NCBI GenBank assembly: GCA_009699315.1
Contig: WLOK01000006.1
Location: forward strand, 1 to 41,905
Origin: Actinomycetota bacterium
Lineage (GTDB): Bacteria; Actinomycetota; Actinomycetes; S36-B12
Direction: 5' to 3'
Length of the DNA stretch: 41,905 nt
Position numbers and translations under genes: made by a program. The notes under the pieces were generated by a model. The model was given only the letters and a program-made list of their open reading frames with translations, did no database searches and was not told where the DNA came from. Position 1 is the stretch's first letter. Every line of letters starts with the position of its first letter. Below are positions 16,672 through 24,460 of this stretch, one piece after another.

Positions 16672-18320
16672 ACGCTGAATCCCGCAACGACGAAGCCCAG
16701 TTGGTCCCAAAGCTGATTCAGAGCGCCATTAAGTCGCTCAGCGTCACTGACGAAGCCATAGGCGTAGAAGTCTGGTCGGACGATGACCGCCCCAACCGGC
16801 CCGTACTGCTTCGCGAACCACGTCGAGAATATGTCATCGACATCCACAGCAGCACCATCTACTCCCGGGTGGCGCTCCACACGGACGATGGCGGCATCCA
16901 ACCTGTTGAGGAGAGCGCGCGCGGATTCCGACAGGGCACTCTCCACGTCCAACCCCACAGTGAATACCTTCCACTGCGCAGGAATGAGGTCATCGGCGCG
17001 ACCGACCTTCCCATTCCAGTCAATGTGTGGCTGCGCGGTGAGAATCCCTGATCCGGGCGCAAGATTCCCGCTCGAATCTCGAAGGAGCACGCCACCGCTC
17101 ATGAACGGCTCAATCGAGTTGGGTTTGATCAGCCCAGCCTTGAGCCGATCATTGCGCTCCTCTGCCAGCACCGGGTCCGTGACCGTGATGATCTCCCCGA
17201 TAGCGAGCGAGCCCCTCACGATTGCTACCGCGTTCTCCCTTCTCTCCTCAACGAAGGTATCGAGCAGTGCGTCTGGAGAATCTCCTCTGAGGACAAGATC
17301 AAGCTTCCATGCGAGGGTCTCCGCATCACGCAGACCCGAACACATTCCCTGGCCCAGAAACGGTGGCATAAGGTGCGCGGCATCACCGATCACGAAAACT
17401 CGGCCCACCCGCCACTCGTCTGCGACCTTACTGCGGAAGCGGAAGACGCTATTGCGCAACATCGTTGAGTTGTCCGGCGTGAATCCCCATCGCTCAATGA
17501 GTGACCATGCCTTCTCCTTCGTCGACATCTCAGGGATGCTTTCACCGGGCATGATCTTGAACTCCCACCGCGAGCAGCGCTTGCCAGAGTTGCGAAAGGC
17601 AGTAGCTGGACGGGCCGGATCAAGAATCTGCGCCATGTCCGGCAGGCTCTCCAAGATCGATGGGTCTTGCGCGGCGGCGAAGACGACCAGCCAGTCATCC
17701 TCGAACCCGAAATCCGTCATCGATATTCCAAACGAATCCCGCACCTTGCTGTTTGCGCCGTCAGCCCCGACGAGATACCTCGCCGAAATTGTGCTCGTCT
17801 CTTCGCTCGGTACCCAAGTCCCCATCGCCGCCTCGGCACCCCGACGGAGCACTGCTGAGATCCCGGTGGCATCCTGCGTGAGCAACTCAGCCTCCCAACC
17901 CCTGAAGAAATCCACATTGGGGTTCTTCCTGACCTGGGCGTGCATCAACTCTTCCAAATATGGCTGATAGAGCGACCAGTCTGAGTGCCAACCAGAAATC
18001 CCGGGGAACCCCCAGTCCATTGATGCAAGCGACTCGCCGTCTGCTGCGATGAATTCGATCGTGTTTCGCATCGATGAGTCTCCTGCGACCGCCTCTCCGA
18101 TCCCGAGCGACTGGAAAATGCGCATGATTTCGTGGTCGACGTGTCCGGCCCGGGGCAGCGGATAGATGTCCTGCCACCTCTCGACAACTGCGATGCGATG
18201 GCCTCGCTTCGCCAGCATCGCCGATATCGCCTGCCCCGCCGGGCCGTATCCGAGCACGATGACCTCGTAGGGCTCGGAGCTGTCAACCTCGTTCATGGCT
18301 TCATCTCTCAGTTCACTCAT
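16668..18320 (-). CDS. mhpA: MhpA-like FAD-dependent 3-(3-hydroxyphenyl)propionate hydroxylase
   Basis: I start at the ATG at 18320 (MSELRDEAMNEV, 550 aa); an ATG at 18296 is also possible. Length matches E. coli MhpA (554 aa). The FAD Rossmann motif is VLGYGPAG (22-29), followed by PLPRAGHVDHEIMRIFQSLG, the DG motif GADGANSKVR and the GD motif VIGDAAHLMPPFLGQGMCSG. The long C-terminal domain ends with FAKQYGPVGAVIVRPDFYAYGFV. This branch hydroxylates 3-hydroxyphenylpropionate-like acids to the 2,3-diol using NADH and O2. It sits in an operon: mmsA, mhpC-like, this gene, acyl-CoA synthetase (4-bp overlap). It is the second FAD phenol hydroxylase in the cluster. Confidence 0.85.
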   Translation of the reverse strand: MSELRDEAMNEVDSSEPYEVIVLGYGPAGQAISAMLAKRGHRIAVVERWQDIYPLPRAGHVDHEIMRIFQSLGIGEAVAGDSSMRNTIEFIAADGESLASMDWGFPGISGWHSDWSLYQPYLEELMHAQVRKNPNVDFFRGWEAELLTQDATGISAVLRRGAEAAMGTWVPSEETSTISARYLVGADGANSKVRDSFGISMTDFGFEDDWLVVFAAAQDPSILESLPDMAQILDPARPATAFRNSGKRCSRWEFKIMPGESIPEMSTKEKAWSLIERWGFTPDNSTMLRNSVFRFRSKVADEWRVGRVFVIGDAAHLMPPFLGQGMCSGLRDAETLAWKLDLVLRGDSPDALLDTFVEERRENAVAIVRGSLAIGEIITVTDPVLAEERNDRLKAGLIKPNSIEPFMSGGVLLRDSSGNLAPGSGILTAQPHIDWNGKVGRADDLIPAQWKVFTVGLDVESALSESARALLNRLDAAIVRVERHPGVDGAAVDVDDIFSTWFAKQYGPVGAVIVRPDFYAYGFVSDAERLNGALNQLWDQLGFVVAGFSV

Positions 18321-18367
18321 CGTGCTCGGTGTCTCGCGGACAGTTGAGATGTCAGTGGCTGTTGCGA

Positions 18368-19225
18368 TCAACTGGGCGGGTACGTCTGCTGTAGGAAGTC
18401 GAGAACATCGCGGTTGAATTGCTCGTACACTTCGATATTCGGCGCGTGACCGCAACCGTCGTACACGATCCGCCGACCATTGGGCAGGAGTTCGACGAGT
18501 TCGCGGGAGAAGTCCGGCTCCTTCAGTGAGTCCTCAGCACCCGCAACGATCAGCGTTGGGACGGAGATGAGTCCCCACTCCGTCGAGTCTGGAACGCCGA
18601 AGTCCGTGCGCGCGGTCGACACCGGAGACTTGATCCGAGCGGCTGCTGCGCATTCCCAGGCCCCGGGAACGATGCTCATGTCGTATCGCCGTTGGACGTA
18701 CTCTTCGTCGTTCGCGTAGCGCGGATCGTGAAAGAGGACCGAGAGGACCCGGCGCATCGACTCCTTGGTGCAGTCGTAATCCAGCAGGGTTCGGCGTGCC
18801 TCGTTGTCAGGAGTGAATCCACCGGCCGAGACGATGACGAGTGCTTCCGCTGGCCACAGTGGCTGCGGCAGCGCAATGGCCTTGGCCAGCAACAAGCCAC
18901 CCATCGAGTTGCCGATGAACGCCGCGGGTCCGACATGGATCACCTCGAGGAAACGGCGCAGGTGCTCAAGGCGACGCTGCTGCCCCGAGACGAAGTCGTG
19001 AACCTTGTCGGTGTACCCAAAGCCCAACCAATCGGGGGCAACCACCCGGTAATTCTGGGCCAGTGCCGCGATGGTGTGCTCCCAACTCAGTTCGGCAGCA
19101 CCGCCGAACTCCCCGCCGTGAAGGAGCACTACTGGTCGACCCTGCCCAGCTTCGAGGTAGTGGGTTCGAATCCCATCGACCATCACATAGGTGTCAACCA
19201 CGCTCCTAACATCCTCGCCGCTCAC
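18368..19225 (-). CDS. mhpC: Meta-cleavage-product hydrolase-like alpha/beta hydrolase
   Basis: The 285-aa product starts with GTG at 19225, one base after the mmsA stop codon. The fold is complete: oxyanion HGG (36-38), nucleophile S107 in FIGNSMGGLLLA (the NSMGG form typical of MhpC/BphD C-C hydrolases), acid D232 in VAGAEDSL, and H260 in GCGHAPN. MCP hydrolases split the 2-hydroxy-6-ketodienoate produced by extradiol cleavage. Neighbouring mhpA- and mhpB-like genes support that role. Plain esterase activity cannot be excluded, since the segment PDWLGFGYTDK replaces the usual DxPGxGxS. Confidence 0.85.
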   Translation of the reverse strand: MSGEDVRSVVDTYVMVDGIRTHYLEAGQGRPVVLLHGGEFGGAAELSWEHTIAALAQNYRVVAPDWLGFGYTDKVHDFVSGQQRRLEHLRRFLEVIHVGPAAFIGNSMGGLLLAKAIALPQPLWPAEALVIVSAGGFTPDNEARRTLLDYDCTKESMRRVLSVLFHDPRYANDEEYVQRRYDMSIVPGAWECAAAARIKSPVSTARTDFGVPDSTEWGLISVPTLIVAGAEDSLKEPDFSRELVELLPNGRRIVYDGCGHAPNIEVYEQFNRDVLDFLQQTYPPS

Positions 19226-19226
19226 T

Positions 19227-20762
19227 CTAAGTTTCCGGATTGAAGGCCATGCTCATGCTCGGCGCACCGGACTCGGGCCAACGGGTGGTCACCATTTTTG
19301 TCCTCGTGAAGAACCGGTACATCTCGGGTCCGAGCAGACCGTGCGCTCCGAAGGCTGAGCCCTTCCATCCACCAGTGGTGAAACTGTTGACGGGGACGGG
19401 GACGGGGACATTGACTCCGATCATGCCGACGGCAACTTCACGCTCGAAGATGCGGGCAGTTTCACCATTCGACGTGAAGATTGCGGCCCCATTCCCATAG
19501 GGGTTGCTATCGATCAGGGCGATTGCCTCGCCGAGGGTCTCCACCCGCACGATGCCCAGGACCGGGCCGAAGATCTCGTTGTCATAGCAGGCCTGACCTG
19601 GGCGCACGTAGTCGATAAGTGTGGGTCCCACAAAAAAGCCCTCCGATTCGGCGGCCAGGACGCGGCCATCGATAATGACCTCTGCGCCCTGACTCTCCCC
19701 TTGCGTGACCAGATCGACGATTCGCTCCTGCGATTCCTTCGAGACAACGGGACCGAGATCGACGCCTTCATCGAATCCGCGCCCGGTCTTCAGAGCAGGG
19801 ATCCGCTCGACGAGGGCCGCTCGAAGCACGTCGGCAACTGGACCGACGGCGACAGCGAGGGTAACTGCCATGCACCGTTGACCCGATGACCCGTAGGCGC
19901 CAGCGATGAGGCTGTCTGCCGTGAAGGCAATGTCGCAGTCGGGCATGACGACAGCGTGGTTCTTGGCGCTGCCGAGTGCTTGGACACGCTTGCCCGCCTG
20001 CGTCCCGCGCTGGTAGACGTGCTTCGCGACTGGGGTGGACCCGACGAAGGCTACTGCCGCGACCCCGGGGTGGTCTAGGAGTGCGTTCACCGCGATCGCG
20101 TCCCCTTGGATCACGTTGTAGATGCCTGCGGGCGCACCGGCCTCCTCGATCAGTTCGGCGAGCAAATTGGCTGCAGACGGCACCCGCGGAGATGGCTTAT
20201 GGATAACGGTGTTGCCGCACACGAGCGCAGCTGCAGCTCCCCACAGGGGGATCATAAGCGGGAAGTTAAAGGGTGTGATCGTGGTCACCACACCCAACGA
20301 GTAGGGCATTGAGTGTATATCGATTCCGCGAGCAACCTGTCCGCTGAAGGCACCCTGCAGGGCCACGGGGAATGCAAGGGTGGAGTCGAGCCCGTCGACA
20401 GCCCGGTCAAACTCTCCCCGCGCATCAGCAAGTGACTTCCCATGCTCAAATACGATGAGGTTCACGAGATCGTCGCGGCGCTCCATCACCAGTTCGTGGA
20501 GGCGTTGAACGAGGCTGAATCTCTGCTTCTGGGAGCTATCGCGCCACCCCGACCTCCAGGCACTGGTTGCTACCTCAACGGCCTGCTCGACGGTGTCGGA
20601 AGATGCGAGAGACACCCGCTTGGTGATCACCCCGGTCGCCGGGTCATACACGTCGAATAACGGTCCCGCGGGGTCCACCACGTTTGAGCCCTTGATCCGA
20701 GAGCCGATGACGGGGATGGAGTCCGGGCGAATACTTGACGCGTGCTGTGGCGCGGTGACCAT
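19227..20762 (-). CDS. mmsA: CoA-acylating (methyl)malonate-semialdehyde dehydrogenase
   Basis: The 511-aa aldehyde dehydrogenase-family protein has catalytic C297 in SSGQRCMAV. The usual general-base ELGGK motif is replaced by ALGSAKNHAVVMPD, a hallmark of the CoA-dependent MMSDH branch, and GVNVPVPVP near the C-terminus fits that branch too. It converts methylmalonate or malonate semialdehyde plus CoA and NAD+ to propionyl- or acetyl-CoA and CO2. It is the first gene of the mmsA-mhpC-mhpA-acs operon, divergent from a TetR gene across a 132-bp regulatory region. In this setting it may finish off a C3 semialdehyde, or act on another aldehyde made after ring cleavage. No strong ribosome-binding site is visible before the ATG. 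Confidence 0.93.
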   Translation of the reverse strand: MVTAPQHASSIRPDSIPVIGSRIKGSNVVDPAGPLFDVYDPATGVITKRVSLASSDTVEQAVEVATSAWRSGWRDSSQKQRFSLVQRLHELVMERRDDLVNLIVFEHGKSLADARGEFDRAVDGLDSTLAFPVALQGAFSGQVARGIDIHSMPYSLGVVTTITPFNFPLMIPLWGAAAALVCGNTVIHKPSPRVPSAANLLAELIEEAGAPAGIYNVIQGDAIAVNALLDHPGVAAVAFVGSTPVAKHVYQRGTQAGKRVQALGSAKNHAVVMPDCDIAFTADSLIAGAYGSSGQRCMAVTLAVAVGPVADVLRAALVERIPALKTGRGFDEGVDLGPVVSKESQERIVDLVTQGESQGAEVIIDGRVLAAESEGFFVGPTLIDYVRPGQACYDNEIFGPVLGIVRVETLGEAIALIDSNPYGNGAAIFTSNGETARIFEREVAVGMIGVNVPVPVPVNSFTTGGWKGSAFGAHGLLGPEMYRFFTRTKMVTTRWPESGAPSMSMAFNPET

Positions 20763-20818
20763 TGACGGGAGAGCCCTTCGAGTAGTGAAAGTTAGTACTT
20801 CGATGCATTTAGAATTGT

Positions 20819-20847
20819 AGGCTAGAAGTCAGACGGGGGGTTGTCAA
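20819..20847 (-). promoter_or_regulatory. Promoter for the mmsA operon
   Basis: On the minus strand a perfect TTGACA (20847-20842) is followed after 17 bp by TAGCCT (20824-20819). A TACAAT at 20819-20814 is an alternative -10 with too long a spacer. The box arrangement (TTGACA, 17 bp, TCTAG...) closely resembles the one before the ABC transporter genes. Confidence 0.5.
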
Positions 20848-20858
20848 CATGAAATCCC

Positions 20859-20875
20859 AAGTTTCCGGAAGACTT
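20859..20875. promoter_or_regulatory. Imperfect palindrome between mmsA and tetR (candidate operator)
   Basis: AAGT-TTCCGGAA-g-ACTT has an 8-bp perfect palindromic core and inverted flanks offset by one base. It lies between the mmsA promoter and the TetR ribosome-binding site, the usual place for a TetR operator. Confidence 0.4.
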
Positions 20876-20894
20876 ATAGAAGAGGGTGATTTGC

Positions 20895-21545
20895 ATGAGC
20901 GGTGATTTACCGGGTGTGCCGCTGCGATCTCCCCAGAGCCCTGCGACCATTATTCCCGTGCGTTCATTACGGGGCCGGCCACGCGACGAGGACGTCAATG
21001 CCCGCATCATGAGGGCAAGCGTTCAAGAACTCGCTCGAGGCGGGATCTCCCACTTCAATGTGAGCGCCGTAGCTCGGCGAGCTCAGGTCTCCAAGGGCAG
21101 CGTGTACCTGCGCTGGCCAACGCGCGAGGCACTGATCCTGAGTGCGGCTGAACACGTCGTGTCGCCAATCATCACGCCAACCGAGGGTACATTTCGCGAC
21201 AGACTCACCACGCTCGCTGACCGGTGGGCTGAGGCGTTTGGTCAGCCACAGTCCGTCGAGGCCTTGCTGCGAATCGACGCTGACCGCGATGCTTTCCCCG
21301 AATTGTTCAGTCAAATGTTCGAACGCCTGCAGGGGGATCGGAACAGGGCGTTCGTGGCCACGGTGACGGCTGCGCAGGCATCCGGGGAGATTCCCACCCA
21401 CATCTCGGTCCGCATGCTGAATCAGGTTTTTGTCGGAGCACTTTTCGTAGAAGCTCTCGCCCACACCCCTGCCGGCGGCATCAGCGACGCGTTCAAGAGG
21501 GAGCTGGTCGACTTCATCATCAGCGCCCTACAAACTCACGAGTAA
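20895..21545 (+). CDS. TetR-family transcriptional regulator
   Basis: I use the ATG at 20895 (MSGDLPGVPL, 216 aa) with AGAGGGTGAT upstream. The HTH lies at about residues 27-72: RGRPRDEDVNARIMRASVQEL, then FNVSAVARRAQVSKGSVYLRWPTREALILSA, with recognition helix KGSVYLRW. The ligand domain follows (about 85-216). It is divergent from mmsA, with a palindrome between them, so it probably represses the mmsA-mhpC-mhpA-acs operon and perhaps itself. It is convergent with the ferredoxin gene (19 bp between stops). Confidence 0.93.
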   Translation: MSGDLPGVPLRSPQSPATIIPVRSLRGRPRDEDVNARIMRASVQELARGGISHFNVSAVARRAQVSKGSVYLRWPTREALILSAAEHVVSPIITPTEGTFRDRLTTLADRWAEAFGQPQSVEALLRIDADRDAFPELFSQMFERLQGDRNRAFVATVTAAQASGEIPTHISVRMLNQVFVGALFVEALAHTPAGGISDAFKRELVDFIISALQTHE

Positions 21546-21564
21546 CACGAGCCTGCACGAGGGG

Positions 21565-21753
21565 CTACTCGACGGTGATGGCCCGGGTCGGGCACACATC
21601 CGCGGCAATGAGGAGCACGGCACGCTGGCTCTCATCGCCCTCGGTCCTGTACGCGAGCTTGTCGTCCGACCCCATAGTAAAGACATCCTCGGCCTCCATG
21701 CAGCACATGCCGAACGATTCACACCGATCCATATCAACAACGATCTTGACCAC
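21565..21753 (-). CDS. Single-cluster ferredoxin, probably [3Fe-4S], P450-type
   Basis: The 62-aa product starts at GTG 21753 with GGGAGGG upstream. The cluster ligands follow the C-x5-C...C-P pattern of actinobacterial P450 ferredoxins: C11 and C17 in CESFGMCC, then C54 in ADVCPTRAI. The position that would hold a fourth ligand in [4Fe-4S] types is F14, so a [3Fe-4S] cluster is most likely. An extra C18 sits next to C17, which is unusual. It is the last gene of the ccr-crotonase-EthD block. The only P450 in the window is 8 kb upstream on the same strand and is the obvious redox partner. No ferredoxin reductase gene is present. Confidence 0.92.
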   Translation of the reverse strand: MVKIVVDMDRCESFGMCCMEAEDVFTMGSDDKLAYRTEGDESQRAVLLIAADVCPTRAITVE

Positions 21754-21780
21754 AATTCCCTCCCATTCACTGATTGATTT

Positions 21781-22131
21781 CTATCCGAGTTCAGAAGCGT
21801 GCTCGTCCACAACGTAGAGCACCATGGTCGAGCGATCGAACAGGTTCGCCTCGTCCGACTCACGCTCCTCGACCGCGTCTGGATCGCCAGTGATCCATGC
21901 CATCCGCTCGTTCATAGTCTCGATATCAGGAAACCACAATTCCATGATGACGTCATAGACGGGCTCGGGCTCATCGGGCCCGAAGGCGTAGAGGTACCGC
22001 CGAAGGTAATGAGTAGCTGCACCACCGACAATCTTCTCGCCGATGCGGGCGTGGTGATCTTCGTAGTACGACACGAAGTCTTCCTTGCTCATCCCCGGCT
22101 TGCGCTTGAACAGTCCGACAGCCTTGATCAT
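21781..22131 (-). CDS. EthD-domain protein
   Basis: The 116-aa dimeric ferredoxin-like-fold protein matches EthD: MIKAVGLFKRKPGMSKEDFVSYYEDHHA at the N-terminus (the YYxxHHA motif), the central YDVIMELWFPDIETM, and the C-terminal EANLFDRSTMVLYVVDE. EthD proteins are needed for ethyl tert-butyl ether oxidation by the EthB P450 in actinobacteria, and relatives act on polyketide or aromatic substrates. Here it lies directly upstream (27 bp) of the ferredoxin gene, recalling the P450/ferredoxin/EthD grouping. A good AAAGG site precedes the ATG. Confidence 0.9.
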   Translation of the reverse strand: MIKAVGLFKRKPGMSKEDFVSYYEDHHARIGEKIVGGAATHYLRRYLYAFGPDEPEPVYDVIMELWFPDIETMNERMAWITGDPDAVEERESDEANLFDRSTMVLYVVDEHASELG

Positions 22132-22206
22132 GTGCAGACCTTTCGTCGACCTGTAGATTCCACAGAGCCCGCTGCAAGTGAGCGGCGGCGCATCAGAAAC
22201 GATGCC

Positions 22207-23076
22207 CTACTCAGAGGGTGCGGTTGCATTCTGCTCGAGCCAGGGTTCGCGGAACGGTGCATCGCGTGCCTCCTTGAAGGAACTCCATCCTTCCCTCATG
22301 AGATCGCTGAAAAGCCGACCATCGGAGGCGGCCATATCGCGGGCGTCCCCATTCGTAACGGCATTCAGGGCGAGGGCCAGATCCTTTTGCGAGCCCCAAC
22401 CCATATTCGTCATAGCGCCATTGACGACCCGACGATTCATCTCGACCGCTTGTACCGGCATCGCCGCAACCCGGCGGCCGAGGTCCGCGACCTTCGCAGC
22501 GAACCGCGCGTGCGGGATGACGGCAACAATGAGGCCAATGTCCTTCGCTTGTTGGGCGGTGAGGAGCTCGCCGCTCATTGCCATGAACTTCGCCCACTGA
22601 GCTCCGACGTGGTAAGCAATCACGTCGACGCCAGTGCCGCCGAAACGCGTCTCGATGAAACCCATGGTTGCTCGATCGGAAGCGACGAGAATGTCAAAAT
22701 GCGCCGCCATGATGAGTCCGGCTCCCAGACAGAGCCCATTAACCGCACCGATCGTTGGCTTTCGCAGTTGACGAATCCGCTCATTGTCTTCGTCCTCATG
22801 ACGCAGGAACCAGTACCAGTCACGCGACGTGGTCAATGTGTTGATCGCCCCAACCTCCCCACCCGAACAGAAGGCGCGGCCGGCACCCGTCACTATCGAA
22901 CAGCGCACGTCGGGATTGTCGTCAGCAGCCGAGAGCGCATCAACAAGTTCCCGCTGCAGGGAGCCCGGCCCGTGATCCATCGCATTGAGGCGACGCGGCC
23001 TGTTCAGCGTGAACGTCGCTACGCCGCCGTCAATTGACATAAGCAGGCGCGGCCCGTCATCCGTAGTCGCGTTCAT
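22207..23076 (-). CDS. Enoyl-CoA hydratase/isomerase (crotonase) family protein
   Basis: The 289-aa product starts with an ATG that overlaps the ccr stop (ATGA). Crotonase oxyanion-hole motifs are GAGRAFCSGGEV and VNGLCLGAGLIMA. The first catalytic glutamate is kept in ATMGFIETRFGG, where hydratases have G.PE. The position equivalent to the second hydratase glutamate (Glu164 in rat ECH) appears to be Phe in WAKFMAMSG. The enzyme may therefore be an isomerase, a ring-opening hydrolase or a decarboxylase rather than a standard hydratase. It works on a CoA thioester, consistent with the neighbouring ccr gene. Confidence 0.88.
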   Translation of the reverse strand: MNATTDDGPRLLMSIDGGVATFTLNRPRRLNAMDHGPGSLQRELVDALSAADDNPDVRCSIVTGAGRAFCSGGEVGAINTLTTSRDWYWFLRHEDEDNERIRQLRKPTIGAVNGLCLGAGLIMAAHFDILVASDRATMGFIETRFGGTGVDVIAYHVGAQWAKFMAMSGELLTAQQAKDIGLIVAVIPHARFAAKVADLGRRVAAMPVQAVEMNRRVVNGAMTNMGWGSQKDLALALNAVTNGDARDMAASDGRLFSDLMREGWSSFKEARDAPFREPWLEQNATAPSE

Positions 23077-24320
23077 GCGCGGACGCCGAGGCCTTCCGCT
23101 TCCGCATTCACGAGGATAACCGTGTTACCTGACGGCAGCGTCCCGTCTGACATCTGCCCGTGGACTTCGCCTACCCCCGTGAAGTCCACGACCTGGCCGA
23201 CGCAGGGATCAATAACACCTGAACGAACAAGCTCGTTGTACGCAATGGCCTGGGCATCATTTGTGCCGTGGGATCCTTGGAATCGCTTCTGGCGGGTCCA
23301 GTGGTACCGCAGATCCACCGTGGCGGAATAACCCGACGTTCCTGCGCAGATGACCACCATGCCACCGGGTTCACAGACGAAGATGCTCGTCGAAACAGTG
23401 TCCTCACCGGGATGCTCGAAGACAACATTCGGGCTGCGTTTGGATCCAACGGCATCCCAGATTGCCTTGCCGAAGCGTCGCGCCTCACCCGTCCATTCTT
23501 TCTGTCCGGCATTGTCCGACCAGTGCGGCGGGATGCCCCAGTGATTGAAGTCGCCACGGTTGATCCACCCGGCCGCACCCAGTTTCTCGCAAGCCTGACC
23601 CTTCTCGGCGCTCGAAACGACAGCAACGGGAATCGCACCCACGTGCTTCGCAAGTTGAATCGCCTGCGTTCCTAGACCACCGGAACCGCCCCAGACCAAC
23701 ACGACGTCGTCCTTGCGAACCTCATTTCCCTGCCAGCCGAAGAGCATGCGGTAGGCAGTGGTCCCCACCAGTGTTGGCGCAGCTGCCTGCTCCCATGTCA
23801 AGTGCGCTGCCTTGGGTAGCACCTGGTGCGATTGAGCGCGGCTGAACTGACCGAAGGAGCCGTAGTTGGTGTCGTAGCCCCAGATCCGAGCCGAGGGCGC
23901 GATCATCTGATCGACACCGCGGGCGATGTACGGGTCATCTGTGTCCCAGTAACCCGGGTGAACGATGACTTCGTCACCCACTTTCACGTTCGTCACGCGA
24001 TCACCGACCGCGTACACGATCCCTGATGCGTCACTCCCACCGATGTGGAAGTCCTGCGGCTCACCGGCCCGCTGCCGCATACCAATGACGTCGACGGGCA
24101 CCCCGCGCGCCGCGAAGACATTGTTGTAGTTCACGCCGGCCGCCATAACCGCGATCAGGACATCATCAGGGCCCAATTCAGGTGTTGCCACCTCTTCGAT
24201 CTGGAAGGCTCCCGACGGGTGTCCAAATCGATCTTGTCGGATGACCTGAGCCATCATCACTGCGGGGACTGTCCCGATTGGAGGCAAAGCAGGCATACGA
24301 AATTCGACTGGAACGGTCAT
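23073..24320 (-). CDS. ccr: Crotonyl-CoA carboxylase/reductase-like MDR enzyme
   Basis: I use the ATG at 24320 (MTVPVEFRMP, 415 aa), which has AAGGAA upstream; the track ATG at 24338 has none. The sequence carries Ccr hallmarks: AAGVNYNNVFAARGVPV, FHIGGSDASGIVYAVG, RIWGYDTNYGSFGQF, HLTWEQAAAPTLVGTTAYRM, VWGGSGGLGTQAIQL, WINRGDFNHWG, FGKAIWDAVG, VFEHPGEDT, GGMVVICAGTSGYSATVDLRYHWTRQKR and GSHGTNDAQA. Ccr reductively carboxylates crotonyl-CoA to ethylmalonyl-CoA with NADPH and CO2. The Asn of NYN and the His of GSH, which I associate with CO2 binding, are both present. The C-terminal part is shorter than in standard Ccr. Linkage to a crotonase suggests an unsaturated acyl-CoA from the catabolic pathway. 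Confidence 0.88.
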   Translation of the reverse strand: MTVPVEFRMPALPPIGTVPAVMMAQVIRQDRFGHPSGAFQIEEVATPELGPDDVLIAVMAAGVNYNNVFAARGVPVDVIGMRQRAGEPQDFHIGGSDASGIVYAVGDRVTNVKVGDEVIVHPGYWDTDDPYIARGVDQMIAPSARIWGYDTNYGSFGQFSRAQSHQVLPKAAHLTWEQAAAPTLVGTTAYRMLFGWQGNEVRKDDVVLVWGGSGGLGTQAIQLAKHVGAIPVAVVSSAEKGQACEKLGAAGWINRGDFNHWGIPPHWSDNAGQKEWTGEARRFGKAIWDAVGSKRSPNVVFEHPGEDTVSTSIFVCEPGGMVVICAGTSGYSATVDLRYHWTRQKRFQGSHGTNDAQAIAYNELVRSGVIDPCVGQVVDFTGVGEVHGQMSDGTLPSGNTVILVNAEAEGLGVRA

Positions 24321-24400
24321 AGTGAATGGTTCCTTCATGTCGGGGACGAATGGCGCATGGCAACGAGAGGCTGACGCAAGCCCGCATCCGGACGATCACC

Positions 24401-24437
24401 GTGCTGGGGTGGCCGAGACTGCCATTCACCCCAGCAC
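24401..24437 (-). promoter_or_regulatory. Strong intercistronic stem-loop upstream of ccr
   Basis: GTGCTGGGGTG and CACCCCAGCAC form a perfect 11-bp stem with a 15-nt loop in the gap between the LLM gene stop (24461) and the ccr start (24320). There is no T-tract on the minus strand, so an mRNA-stability or attenuation element is more likely than a terminator. Confidence 0.55.
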
Positions 24438-24460
24438 GACTATTGTCTGTGTTCGTTGAA

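Noticed and set aside
16783-17967. 394-aa plus-strand ORF opposite the MhpA-like gene
   Set aside because: It is a shadow frame rich in Ser, Arg and Pro, while the minus strand has full FAD-monooxygenase motifs.
21799-23037. 412-aa plus-strand ORF opposite the EthD and crotonase genes
   Set aside because: It is the antisense of two well-supported genes, its composition (many His, Arg, short motifs) is not protein-like, and it has no start signals.
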